Positions 31,263-39,294 of a DNA stretch of 39,294 bases are shown here, in pieces. Origin of the DNA: an uncultured Pseudomonadales bacterium (GTDB taxonomy: Bacteria > Pseudomonadota > Gammaproteobacteria > Pseudomonadales > Azotimanducaceae); NCBI GenBank assembly GCA_905182155.1, contig CAJJAX010000041.1:1-39294 (forward strand), written 5' to 3'. Each line of letters opens with the position of its first letter. Within the stretch, counting starts at the first letter, position 1. The translations under genes and the position numbers were made by a program. The notes below the pieces were generated by a model. The model saw only the letters and a list, made by a program, of their open reading frames with translations. It made no database searches and was not told where the DNA came from.

Positions 31263-32600
31263 ATGACCCGCATGCAACCGCCACTAAAACCATTTACCCT
31301 CGCGGCCTATTCAGGCGTTGCCCTGCCGATGGCTGCAATGGGGATGCCTATTGCCGTTTACCTGCCGAGATTTTACAGCGAAGGCTTAGGGTTATCGTTA
31401 ATTACCGTTGGCCTGATCTTCACCCTCGCCAGAGTCTGGGATGTGGTGACGGATCCCGCCATGGGCTACCTCATCGATCGCGTGGAAACCCGATGGGGGC
31501 GAAGAAAGCACTGGATCGCACTCGCCGTGCCCATTCTGGTGGTATCCGTCTATCAGGTTTTCATTCCATCGCCTGAGGACGTCAGCGGTGGTTATCTTCT
31601 TTTCTGGCTGATCATGCTCTACATCGGCTACACCATGATGGCCATCTCGCATCAATCCTGGGGCGCCGAGCTAGCGAACAGTTATGATGATAGAACCCGG
31701 CTTTTTGGCTGGCGTGAAATTTTCGTGATCGCAGGAATGACCATTGTCCTTGCGCTACCCGCCTTGCTTGAGTCAACGGGTATCGATGAGCAACAGTCTA
31801 AAGTCGCTAGTATGGGATGGTTCTGTATTATCCTGTTTCCGTTACTTGCACTACCAACCCTTATTTTCGTACCGGACCAACGGGCCAGTGGCCGTAGTTC
31901 GCTGTCCATTAAGGCCCAATTCTCACTGCTCATGTCCAATCAACTCATGTGGCGACTACTCGCTGCGGATTTTTTGGCGGGCTTTGGTACCGCGGTCAGT
32001 GGCGCCCTGTACATCTTTTTTGCCAGCAATTACTTCGAGTTGCCCGGGCACGCCAGCCTTGCCTTGCTGCTCTACTTTGTTGCCAGCTTTCTGGCCATGC
32101 CGCTTTGGATGAAGCTTGCCGTAAAACAAGGTAAAGCGCGCGCACTCATTATTGCGCTTGGCTACGGCGCCTTAATCAACTTGATCATGATTCCGCTTGC
32201 TGAGCCTGGCAACGCGGTTGTGCTCTGGTGTTTCACCTTATCTTACGGCGTTGCTTTTGGCGCAGCCCCAACCTTGTTGCGAACTATGATGGCGGACCTA
32301 ACTGATCTGGATGAACTCGACTCAGGGGAGAAGCGGGCCGGGCTCTTCTTTGCGATGCTCACGACAACCAACAAACTGGGCGCTGCCGTGGCTGTTGGCC
32401 TTTCCTTTACGATTCTCGAAGCGGTTTTCGCGTTTCAACCTGGCGCTGAAAATTCTGACGAGGCCTTGTGGGGGCTGTTATTGACCTACTCTCTGGGCAC
32501 CGCCGCAGGCCTATTGCTTGCGATACTGCCCATGATCAACTATCCCTTGAATCGCGCCCAGCATCAAAAAGTTCGGGATCAACTTGACGCCCGACACTGA
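31263..32600 (+). CDS. GPH-type (glycoside-pentoside-hexuronide:cation) symporter
   Basis: A 445-residue membrane protein with about twelve helices. Near residue 50 it carries the GPH signature region ARVWDVVTDPAMGYLIDRVETRWGRRKHW, the MelB-like D..TDP.MG...D....RWGRR motif. HQSWGAELANSYDDRTRLFGWRE follows, another hallmark. Members carry sugars or related solutes with Na+ or H+; the substrate here is unknown. The ATG at 31263 was preferred to an upstream one at 31224, and one at 31272 is also possible. Divergent from the hybrid kinase. Confidence 0.85.
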   Translation: MTRMQPPLKPFTLAAYSGVALPMAAMGMPIAVYLPRFYSEGLGLSLITVGLIFTLARVWDVVTDPAMGYLIDRVETRWGRRKHWIALAVPILVVSVYQVFIPSPEDVSGGYLLFWLIMLYIGYTMMAISHQSWGAELANSYDDRTRLFGWREIFVIAGMTIVLALPALLESTGIDEQQSKVASMGWFCIILFPLLALPTLIFVPDQRASGRSSLSIKAQFSLLMSNQLMWRLLAADFLAGFGTAVSGALYIFFASNYFELPGHASLALLLYFVASFLAMPLWMKLAVKQGKARALIIALGYGALINLIMIPLAEPGNAVVLWCFTLSYGVAFGAAPTLLRTMMADLTDLDELDSGEKRAGLFFAMLTTTNKLGAAVAVGLSFTILEAVFAFQPGAENSDEALWGLLLTYSLGTAAGLLLAILPMINYPLNRAQHQKVRDQLDARH

Positions 32601-32674
32601 GAGAGCCGCGAGATCCATTCAATCTAATTCAAGTGACGGCTCGTAAGCTACAGCAAACCTTAGGGCCGAACACG

Positions 32675-33022
32675 ATGACTGAAACCTCCCAGCCGGCAGA
32701 ACTCTATTTTGACGGCAGCTGCCCACTCTGTTCGATCGAAATGCGTCACCTCAAGCGGCATAAGCGTGATTCGCTCAAGTTGACGGACATCCATCAAGCC
32801 ACTGATTTAACGCCGGATACCAAACGCGATTTTTTGAGCCGTTTGCATCTTCGCAAACCAGATGGCGTCGTCCTCATGGGGCTCGATGCAAGCGTCTATG
32901 CGTGGCAGCAAACCCGGTTTGGTTTCTTCTGGTCCTGGTTACGGTGGCCGCTGATCAAACCGGTTGCTGATTTTGTTTATGCCCGGTGGGCAAAAAATCG
33001 ATTTGACCGCCTTTATCCATGA
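32675..33022 (+). CDS. DCC-family (DUF393) thiol-disulfide oxidoreductase-like protein
   Basis: A 115-residue protein of the DCC family, named for the DxxCxxC motif. Here it is LYFDGSCPLCSIEMRHLKR near residues 10-28, resembling a thioredoxin-type redox site. GVVLMGLDASVYAWQQT and a C-terminal ARWAKNRFDRLYP are typical. The start at 32675 is the Met nearest the conserved domain; the frame opens at 32633. Its stop overlaps the downstream SDR start as ATGA. The physiological role of the family is unclear. Confidence 0.85.
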   Translation: MTETSQPAELYFDGSCPLCSIEMRHLKRHKRDSLKLTDIHQATDLTPDTKRDFLSRLHLRKPDGVVLMGLDASVYAWQQTRFGFFWSWLRWPLIKPVADFVYARWAKNRFDRLYP

Positions 33023-33726
33023 GGCAAGCGGTCATCATCGGCGCCAGTGGCGGGCTAGGTGGCGCCCTAGCAAGCCTGCTCCTCAAGACCGAGGGTTGGC
33101 GAGTTCTCGGCACCTATCACTGCACAGAGCCGCTATGGCAACACCCTTTGATGACCTGGCAGCGTCTGGATGCGCGCATTGAGCAGGAGATTGCCGCCCT
33201 TGTTACCCGCCTTCCTAAAATCGATCTTTTGATCAACGCAATTGGGATCCTAACCAGTCATCACCAAGGTCCTGAGAAAAGCATTCGGCAATTTGATGCT
33301 GAGCACTTGATGAGAACCTTTGAGATCAATACCACCCCGATCTTGAACCTTGCCAAGCATGCCCAACCCGCACTCAAAGCCAGCCATGAACCTAAAATCC
33401 TCGCGCTATCTGCTCGCGTTGGATCGATTGCCGACAATCATTTAGGCGGCTGGTATAGCTATCGATGCGCAAAAGCCGCGCTCAATATGGCGGTCAAGAC
33501 CCTCGCGATCGAGTGGCAAAGAAGCCTGCCCAAGGCGACCCTCATCGCCTATCACCCCGGTACCGTCAGAACAGCGCTTTCAGAACCCTTCCTCAATCCA
33601 GCCTCCGCCCGGATCATCCTGAGTCCAGCGCAAGCAGCCGCGCACTGCCTGCAACTGCTCGAGGCGATCACGCCAACCGACACCGGGACCTTTTGGGATT
33701 GGCAAGGCCAAAAGATTCCTTGGTAA
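33019..33726 (+). CDS. short-chain dehydrogenase/reductase (C-factor-like)
   Basis: A 235-residue SDR. The NAD(P)-binding loop is VIIGASGGLGGALA. The Asn-bearing LLINAIGIL follows, then the catalytic Tyr and Lys in YSYRCAKAALNMAVK (Y..xK). The C-terminal part with AYHPGTVRTALSEPF resembles C-factor and CsgA-type SDRs. It overlaps the DCC gene by ATGA, so the two are probably cotranscribed and perhaps functionally linked. Substrate unknown. Confidence 0.88.
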   Translation: MRQAVIIGASGGLGGALASLLLKTEGWRVLGTYHCTEPLWQHPLMTWQRLDARIEQEIAALVTRLPKIDLLINAIGILTSHHQGPEKSIRQFDAEHLMRTFEINTTPILNLAKHAQPALKASHEPKILALSARVGSIADNHLGGWYSYRCAKAALNMAVKTLAIEWQRSLPKATLIAYHPGTVRTALSEPFLNPASARIILSPAQAAAHCLQLLEAITPTDTGTFWDWQGQKIPW

Positions 33727-33798
33727 ATCATCCGATCTTTGTTAGAAAGCAAGAAGCAGATCGCTAACCCTGTGTTCACGGCGTACTGGTGTTAGCCT

Positions 33799-33820
33799 GG
33801 TGCGTCCTCAACCGGGCACC
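33799..33820 (+). terminator. weak hairpin after the SDR gene
   Basis: GGTGC (33799-33803) pairs with GCACC (33816-33820) across a 12-base loop and is followed by TTTT. It lies 73 bases after the SDR stop and 90 before the H-NOX start. The stem is short, so this is only a possible terminator. Confidence 0.25.
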
Positions 33821-33909
33821 TTTTGGTTATTCATTCCGCCGAGCATTAAATGATCTGGGTTTTCCGCCGTTCTCGCTAATGACGACGGACCGGTAACAGG
33901 GAGTAAAGT

Positions 33910-34446
33910 ATGAAAGGCATTGTTATGAATATTCTGGCCGAGATGGTGGAAACCCAACTCGGTTTGGAAGAATGGAACGCCGTGCTTGACGAGGCGAATG
34001 AGAGCGGCGTCTATACCTCAACCGCCATTTACGACGATGAACGACTTCTCAATCTCGTCGGCATTATCAGTCAACGCAATAATATCCCCGCGAGCGATCT
34101 TGTCTTTGCCTTTGGCCAATTCATGTTTCCCGCCTTCTACAAACGTTATCCTCAGCTGATCGATGGCCACTCAAATATGCTGGATTTTTTAGAGTCGTTA
34201 GACAGCGTCATTCACGTCGAGGTTGTTAAACTCTATCCTGGCGCCATCACACCCGGATTCGAGCCGGACCGACGCGGTGAAGATCAATTGTTTTTGAAGT
34301 ATGAATCTGATCGGAACCCCTGCCGATTGGCTGAGGGCCTGATCGACGGCGCGGCACTACATTTCGGCCGAGGTTACACCATCGCTCACGCGCCCTGTGC
34401 GCATCACGGCGCAGACCACTGTGGGCTGCTGGTGAACTTGGTCTAA
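33910..34446 (+). CDS. H-NOX haem nitric-oxide-binding protein
   Basis: H-NOX domains bind haem and sense NO (some also O2) and regulate a partner protein. The 178 residues carry the proximal haem ligand His102 in DSVIHVEVVKLYPGA. The propionate-binding Y-x-S-x-R motif is at exactly 131-135 (YESDR), and Pro115 is in place. Position 140, Tyr in the O2-binding Thermoanaerobacter H-NOX, is Leu, as expected for an NO-selective sensor. C138, H160, C163 and C171 match the zinc site of Shewanella-type H-NOX, offset by one. An AGGGAG ribosome site precedes the ATG. The gene is followed after 3 bases by a histidine kinase. Confidence 0.93.
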   Translation: MKGIVMNILAEMVETQLGLEEWNAVLDEANESGVYTSTAIYDDERLLNLVGIISQRNNIPASDLVFAFGQFMFPAFYKRYPQLIDGHSNMLDFLESLDSVIHVEVVKLYPGAITPGFEPDRRGEDQLFLKYESDRNPCRLAEGLIDGAALHFGRGYTIAHAPCAHHGADHCGLLVNLV

Positions 34447-34449
34447 CCT

Positions 34450-35364
34450 GTGTCAGACAATCCGTATGAAAAGGCCTATCAACGCGAAAAATCTGCCCGC
34501 AATGAGGCGGAGCATTTGCTCGAAGACTTGTCTCGCAAACTCTATGAAAAAAATGAGGAAGTAAACCAACTCTACGAAGACCTTAAACGAAACCAATCGA
34601 TTATGGTCCAGCATGAAAAACTCGCATCGGTTGGCGAGTTAGCTTCAGGCATTGCGCACGAGATCAACAACCCAGTGGGGTTTTGCCTTACGAATATCAA
34701 CACACTGCATGATCATCTCCCGATCTTGCTCGACGCCTGCGATGCTGGATCCCCCGAATGGGATGACGCGACCCGCGCTGAAGCTCAATACATCCGAGAG
34801 GATTTACCGGCCCTGGTTCGAGAAACCCTTGACGGCTTAATCAGCATTCAAACGATCGTTCGGGACCCGCGGTACTACTCGAGAAATAGTAGTCAAGACT
34901 CGTTCTCAGGCGCCGATTTGAACCAAGGCATCAAAGCCACCCTCAATGTGCTTCGAAACAAAATCAGCGCGCAATACCCGATTCATTTAAACCTGGGTGA
35001 CATCCCCTTAATCAGCTGTAACCAAGGCAAACTGAATCAGGTGTTTACCAACCTCATTCTTAATGGGCTGCAAGCCATGGGCGACTCGGGCAACCTTTAT
35101 ATCGACAGCTATCAAGATGCCGATCACGTCGTCATTCGTATTTCGGACGACGGGCCCGGTATTGACGATGCAATCGCACTGGAGATCTTTCAGCCGTTTT
35201 ATACCACCAAGAAGGTGGGCGAAGGCACTGGGCTCGGCTTATCAATCAGTCGCAGCATCATCACTGAGCTGCATGCGGGTCAGCTCAGACTCGTTGATGA
35301 TGGTCGCGGCCAGGGCGCAACCTTTGAGATCCGAATTCCAACGGAGCAAGCGGAATCGGGCTGA
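34450..35364 (+). CDS. H-NOX-associated soluble histidine kinase
   Basis: A 304-residue cytoplasmic histidine kinase without transmembrane helices. An N-terminal coiled coil (about 5-60, AYQREKSARNEAEHLLEDLSRKL type) leads to the phosphoacceptor His70 in SGIAHEINNPVGF. HATPase motifs are FTNLILNGLQAM, SDDGPGIDD, and GEGTGLGLSISRS. It starts at GTG 34450, 3 bases after the H-NOX stop. The genes are therefore tightly coupled, as in known H-NOX/HnoK pairs in which NO-bound H-NOX inhibits the kinase. No response regulator is adjacent. Confidence 0.92.
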   Translation: MSDNPYEKAYQREKSARNEAEHLLEDLSRKLYEKNEEVNQLYEDLKRNQSIMVQHEKLASVGELASGIAHEINNPVGFCLTNINTLHDHLPILLDACDAGSPEWDDATRAEAQYIREDLPALVRETLDGLISIQTIVRDPRYYSRNSSQDSFSGADLNQGIKATLNVLRNKISAQYPIHLNLGDIPLISCNQGKLNQVFTNLILNGLQAMGDSGNLYIDSYQDADHVVIRISDDGPGIDDAIALEIFQPFYTTKKVGEGTGLGLSISRSIITELHAGQLRLVDDGRGQGATFEIRIPTEQAESG

Positions 35365-35501
35365 GGCCACCCTCTTAGCAAGCCCAAGACTCTGGTGCGG
35401 CGACCTTAAATAATCGACCGTGCGGCTCGGAACCTCCGGCTTGTTCAGCAAAGCAGCCTGCCAGGGTTTCCCGAATCGGTCATTGATTTTGTGAATCGAC
35501 T

Positions 35502-35517
35502 TGAATCAAAAGATTCA
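35502..35517. promoter_or_regulatory. perfect inverted repeat upstream of the Fe-S gene
   Basis: TGAATC-AAAA-GATTCA is a perfect 6-bp dyad with a 4-base spacer, 63 bases before the Fe-S protein start. Nearby are two further GAATC copies (about 35473-35477 and 35493-35497), giving a clustered pattern. It could be an operator for a dimeric regulator; the protein binding it is unknown. It might also be a chance palindrome. Confidence 0.35.
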
Positions 35518-35580
35518 TTAGCGCGTCACCAAGCAACCCCCTAAACTCACTCTTTTTCAACCATCGTGGAACTTCAGATT

Positions 35581-36909
35581 ATGGCTCAGCAAGGTGAAGG
35601 CAGTTTAGAAGCACCCACCCGTCATCCCTTAGGATGGCAAGAAGACAACTTCTGGGATCGAAATTCACTCAATGACGAGTTAGAGCGGGTTTATGACGTT
35701 TGTCATGGCTGCCGACGATGTGTCAGCTTGTGCGATTCGTTTCCGACACTCTTCGATTTGGTCGATGAATCGCCAACGATGGAAGTCGATGGGGTTGAAA
35801 AGGCCGATTATTTTGATGTGGTTGAGCAATGTTATCTTTGCGACCTGTGCTACCTGACAAAATGTCCTTATGTACCGCCGCATGAATGGAACATCGATTT
35901 TCCACACCTGATGCTGCGGGCCAAAGCGCAGAAATTTAAAGAAGATGGCGGCAGCTTTCGGGACAATTTATTAACCAGCACCGATGCCATGGGCAAAGCC
36001 CTCACCACCATTCCCCTAGTGGATATCACCGCCAATGCACTGAATAAGAACAAACTGTTCAGAAATGCACTGGAGGCGACCCTTGGCGTGCATCATGAAG
36101 CCCCTTTACCGGAATATCATCGCAAGACCTTACGCAAACAATTCTCGTCAACGCCCATTTCCCCGACACCGCTCGGACGCACGACCGGGAAAGTTGCGCT
36201 TTACGCGACGTGCTATGGCAATTACAACCCACCCGACCTGGGTCAAGACTTCTCCCACGTCTTCGCCCACAACGATATTCATATTGAACTCGTGCCCAAA
36301 GAAGCCTGTTGCGGCATGCCAAAATTAGAGCTTGGTGATTTAGACAGTGTGCATGCGCTCAAGGAAAAAAATATTCCCGTGCTGGCAAAACTCGTTGACC
36401 AAGGGTTCGATCTGATCGCGCCCATCCCGTCCTGCGTTTTAATGTACAAGCAAGAATTACCCTTAATGTACCCCGATGACCCGGATGTCTTAAAGGTTAA
36501 AAAGGCCTTTTTTGACCCCTTCGAATATCTCTTTCTAAGGCACAAAGCGGGCGGATTGAAACTCGATTTCAAAGAAGCACTAGGCGACATCGCTTATCAG
36601 GTCGCTTGCCACCAACGCGTGCAAAATATTGGATTGAAAACACGTGATGTACTGAATCTAGTGCAGGAAACAAACGTTACCGCACTGGAGCGATGTTCTG
36701 GCCATGACGGAACCTATGCGGTTAAACAAGAAACGCGCGCGAAATCCGTTAAAATCGCAAAACCGGTCGTCCGCTTTGTGGACACAAAACAAGCCAAACA
36801 TTTTGCCAGTGATTGCCCGATGGCAGCGGTTCATATTGCCAACCTTTCTGAATCAGTTGATTTGGCCGCCCACCCCATGACCTTGCTGAGAAAAGCCTAC
36901 GGAATATAA
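35581..36909 (+). CDS. (Fe-S)-binding heterodisulfide-reductase-related protein
   Basis: A 442-residue cytoplasmic protein with two 4Fe-4S motifs: CHGCRRCVSLC (about 44-54) and CYLCDLCYLTKCP (about 85-97). Two C-terminal CCG-type domains of the glycolate-oxidase/heterodisulfide-reductase superfamily follow: EACCGMPKLELGD and VACHQRV with ERCSGHDGTYAVK. It resembles the Fe-S oxidoreductases often found next to rubrerythrin and DUF3501 genes, but neither neighbour is here. The ATG at 35581 fits the family start (MAQQGEGSLEAPTRHP); an in-frame ATG at 35566 is also possible. Electron-transfer role likely, partner unknown. Confidence 0.85.
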   Translation: MAQQGEGSLEAPTRHPLGWQEDNFWDRNSLNDELERVYDVCHGCRRCVSLCDSFPTLFDLVDESPTMEVDGVEKADYFDVVEQCYLCDLCYLTKCPYVPPHEWNIDFPHLMLRAKAQKFKEDGGSFRDNLLTSTDAMGKALTTIPLVDITANALNKNKLFRNALEATLGVHHEAPLPEYHRKTLRKQFSSTPISPTPLGRTTGKVALYATCYGNYNPPDLGQDFSHVFAHNDIHIELVPKEACCGMPKLELGDLDSVHALKEKNIPVLAKLVDQGFDLIAPIPSCVLMYKQELPLMYPDDPDVLKVKKAFFDPFEYLFLRHKAGGLKLDFKEALGDIAYQVACHQRVQNIGLKTRDVLNLVQETNVTALERCSGHDGTYAVKQETRAKSVKIAKPVVRFVDTKQAKHFASDCPMAAVHIANLSESVDLAAHPMTLLRKAYGI

Positions 36910-36929
36910 GGCGGCGAACGACCCCTGGG

Positions 36930-37691
36930 CTAAATCATGAGGATTTCAAAGCCAGCGAACAGGGTCGATGCGGAAAAGTCGATGAATTTTGCTTCGTCTT
37001 CGACCGCTGCGCGACTTGCCTGCCTGCGCGCTTCTTGCGTGCCACCGCCGGGACCCACCCAAACCTCAGCATGCCCTAAGTAGACAGGGGTCTCGAAACC
37101 TAGGGCATTGGCAAGCTCTTCGTTAATAGGGTGATCTAGTCGGTGCACCTGAACATAACGCGCTATGCCTGAATTGGGCGCATGTCGACGGATGAGCGGG
37201 CCGTGCTCTTGCAACCAATAGTGCCGTGCTGCGGCTTCGGACCAGTCGTTGCGATGCTGCAGCGGAAATTGCAGTTTTTTCCAAGGGCTGCCAGCGCTTG
37301 CTAACAGGTCTTCCGGGGTTGGGTTGACCTGTGGGTATTCCATCGCGAGCCATGCCGGCGAATGAATGGCATCAAGCCACGCAACTTGAGATTCAATCAG
37401 GGCCGCAAGCCGGTCAAGGCCACCGCCACTCAAAGCCAGAACGGCCTCCGCCTCGGTTCCCCACCAAAGCTCAATGACCAAATCAAAAGGCGCTTGCATC
37501 GCCCCACCGCGAGCCTTATTCATCTGATCAAACAGCTCATTGTGTTGTCCCAACACGGCCAGCGCCCGCTGACAACCAAGATTGCCAAGCATTGAGGACC
37601 AAGCCGGTTGCAGGGCGTCTTGCCAGGCGGCTTGAAATGCCTCTGGACTCAAATGCGGCTGCCGGCGAAGATAATACTCTAATCGAATCAA
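36930..37691 (-). CDS. EthD-domain dimeric alpha/beta barrel protein
   Basis: A 253-residue protein with two ferredoxin-like repeats. The C-terminal half reads YWLQEHGPLIRRHAPNSGIARYVQVHRL, a typical EthD pattern (H..HGPL...). The N-terminal half, with LRRQPHLSPEAFQAAW, looks like a degenerate first copy. EthD-like proteins often accompany cytochrome P450 or Baeyer-Villiger and polyketide-type pathways; their activity is usually not established. It starts with TTG at 37691, preceded by AAGGAG 8 bases upstream. Convergent with the Fe-S protein gene 20 bases away. Confidence 0.75.
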   Translation of the reverse strand: MIRLEYYLRRQPHLSPEAFQAAWQDALQPAWSSMLGNLGCQRALAVLGQHNELFDQMNKARGGAMQAPFDLVIELWWGTEAEAVLALSGGGLDRLAALIESQVAWLDAIHSPAWLAMEYPQVNPTPEDLLASAGSPWKKLQFPLQHRNDWSEAAARHYWLQEHGPLIRRHAPNSGIARYVQVHRLDHPINEELANALGFETPVYLGHAEVWVGPGGGTQEARRQASRAAVEDEAKFIDFSASTLFAGFEILMI

Positions 37692-37803
37692 GCGGTTTAC
37701 TCCTTGGTTAGAGTGAATTCAGACGACGCCTTACGGGCCGGGCTGCATCGATCAAAACCCAACCGCGTCAGGCGCAACAAGCTATAGCGGTCAGACCAGA
37801 GGT

Positions 37804-38214
37804 TTAATTTTGGGTTGCCATCTGCGGCACCCCTTCGGCCAATTCCACCCAATTTTGTTTACTATCACACCAAACATGGAACTGGGGTGCAAAGCTATCC
37901 GTTTGATCCAAAGTACCCGTCTTTAAAAACAGCATCTCAGCCTGAGCTGGAATCAATGAGTACAAAGGCGACCCGCAACGGCCACAAAAATAGCGCTCAA
38001 CCTGTCCGCCACTGCTGGTATCACCATCTAAATAGAGCTTGGGTTCAGTGCCAGAAAACTCGATATTGGCCTTTGGGATGCCCCATAACGTCGAAAATGC
38101 CGAGCCTGCTTGCCGTTGGCAGTTTTTACAATGACAAACCCCAGCCATCAACGGCTCGCCCAAAATTTGATAGGTGATATCACCACAAAGACACTGACCT
38201 GAATATGACGCCAT
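37804..38214 (-). CDS. GFA-family zinc-binding protein
   Basis: A 136-residue protein of the GFA (glutathione-dependent formaldehyde-activating enzyme-like) fold. Zinc ligands appear as GQCLCGDITY, then VCHCKNCQRQAGSAF, then RYFCGRCGSPLYS. Most members with this pattern have unknown substrates. An AGGAG ribosome site is 6 bases before the ATG. It is divergent from msrB across the repeat-containing 560-base spacer. Confidence 0.88.
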   Translation of the reverse strand: MASYSGQCLCGDITYQILGEPLMAGVCHCKNCQRQAGSAFSTLWGIPKANIEFSGTEPKLYLDGDTSSGGQVERYFCGRCGSPLYSLIPAQAEMLFLKTGTLDQTDSFAPQFHVWCDSKQNWVELAEGVPQMATQN

Positions 38215-38774
<560 letters not shown>

Positions 38775-39140
38775 ATGACCGATCAACGAAAACCACTGAC
38801 GCCAGAAGAGTCTTGGGTCATTCTCCAAAAGGGCACTGAAAGACCCTTTACGGGAGAATACGACGATCATTTTGATGGCGGCGTTTATGTTTGCCGCCAA
38901 TGTGATCAACCGCTCTATCGCTCTGAAGACAAGTTTCAGGCCCACTGCGGCTGGCCCGCGTTCGACGATGAAATACCCGGTGCGGTTCGACGCGAAGTCG
39001 ATGCCGATGGCCAACGGGTTGAGATTCTGTGCAGCCAGTGTGATGGCCATCTGGGTCATGTGTTCGAAGGCGAGCGCATCACCGAAAAAAACACCCGGCA
39101 CTGTGTTAATTCAATCTCCATGCGGTTTCAGCCCGCTTAA
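38775..39140 (+). CDS. msrB: peptide-methionine (R)-S-oxide reductase
   Basis: MsrB reduces methionine R-sulfoxide in proteins. The 121-residue protein has the zinc Cys pairs CRQC and CSQC (with [10 protein letters not shown]). [16 protein letters not shown] and the catalytic Cys in [12 protein letters not shown] follow. Length fits the single-domain form. AAGGA lies 6 bases upstream of the ATG at 38775; an overlapping ATG at 38771 is in another frame. It has no downstream neighbour within the window (39141-39294 shows nothing recognisable). Confidence 0.96.
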   Translation: MTDQRKPLTPEESWVILQKGTERPFTGEYDDHFDGGVYVCRQCDQPLYRSEDKFQAHCGWPAFDDEIPGAVRREVDADGQRVEILCSQCDGHLGHVFEGERITEKNTRHCVNSISMRFQPA

Positions 39141-39294
39141 AGCCAGCGGCTTCAAAACGGCATTCATCGACCGCCGTCTGAACGGACGCTGGCTCTCAGG
39201 CCGTCTCGTCTACGCTTGCCTTGATGCAATCACCGCTTTGAGGCAAACCAGCGCGAGACCAGACCGCAGGCTGAGTATTCAGTGCAACCGCAAC

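Overview
This 39.3-kb window is a chromosomal segment of a gammaproteobacterium with a base composition of a little over half G+C. The evidence is the block dnaE-tilS-pyrG-kdsA-eno-ftsB-ispD-ispF-truD (1-10895, all minus strand), a complete System I cytochrome c maturation operon in the order ccmABCDEFGHI (22486-15592, minus), and rdgC. KdsA (KDO for LPS) and FtsB also indicate a Gram-negative proteobacterium. I cannot name a genus. I saw no phage, IS element, integrase, CRISPR array, tRNA or rRNA.

Layout. (1) 1-10895: core housekeeping genes, many joined by 4-base ATGA overlaps; truD runs off the left edge; accA, often found between dnaE and tilS, is absent. (2) 10992-15588: a saccharopine-dehydrogenase-like reductase, a gamma-glutamyltransferase-family protein, a secreted beta-lactamase-family serine hydrolase with a 15-bp tandem repeat in its leader, and a small predicted membrane protein. 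(3) 15592-22486: ccm operon, divergent from rdgC (22598-23488). (4) 23513-27971: an MFS transporter, a Baeyer-Villiger-type flavin monooxygenase, a DUF218-like protein and an exported protein of unknown function. (5) 27985-31107: a hybrid sensor kinase (REC-HisKA-HATPase-REC) whose Hpt domain follows a 130-bp tandem-repeat linker, then a zinc-free MDR oxidoreductase overlapping it. (6) 31263-33726: a GPH-type symporter, a DCC-family protein and a C-factor-like SDR. (7) 33910-35364: an H-NOX haem protein with a soluble histidine kinase, a nitric-oxide-sensing pair. (8) 35581-39140: an Fe-S protein, an EthD-like protein, a GFA-type zinc protein and MsrB.

The most striking global property is broken reading frames. 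dnaE (one frameshift, one in-frame stop and one short internal loss), the saccharopine-dehydrogenase-like gene, the ggt-like gene, ccmB, the Baeyer-Villiger monooxygenase and the hybrid kinase each continue with recognisable family sequence in a different frame, or past a stop. Three of the breaks sit in C or G runs, which suggests sequencing or consensus error. The dnaE stop and the break inside the kinase repeat are less easily explained that way. Each broken gene is therefore listed as its pieces.

Functionally, the window combines core metabolism and cell-envelope synthesis, cytochrome c assembly, a redox and xenobiotic-type accessory set (BVMO, MDR, SDR, EthD, GFA, MsrB) and two multi-domain phosphorelay kinases, with no classical DNA-binding regulator encoded anywhere. 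The best candidate for a signalling system is the H-NOX/kinase pair together with the nearby REC- and Hpt-bearing hybrid kinase.
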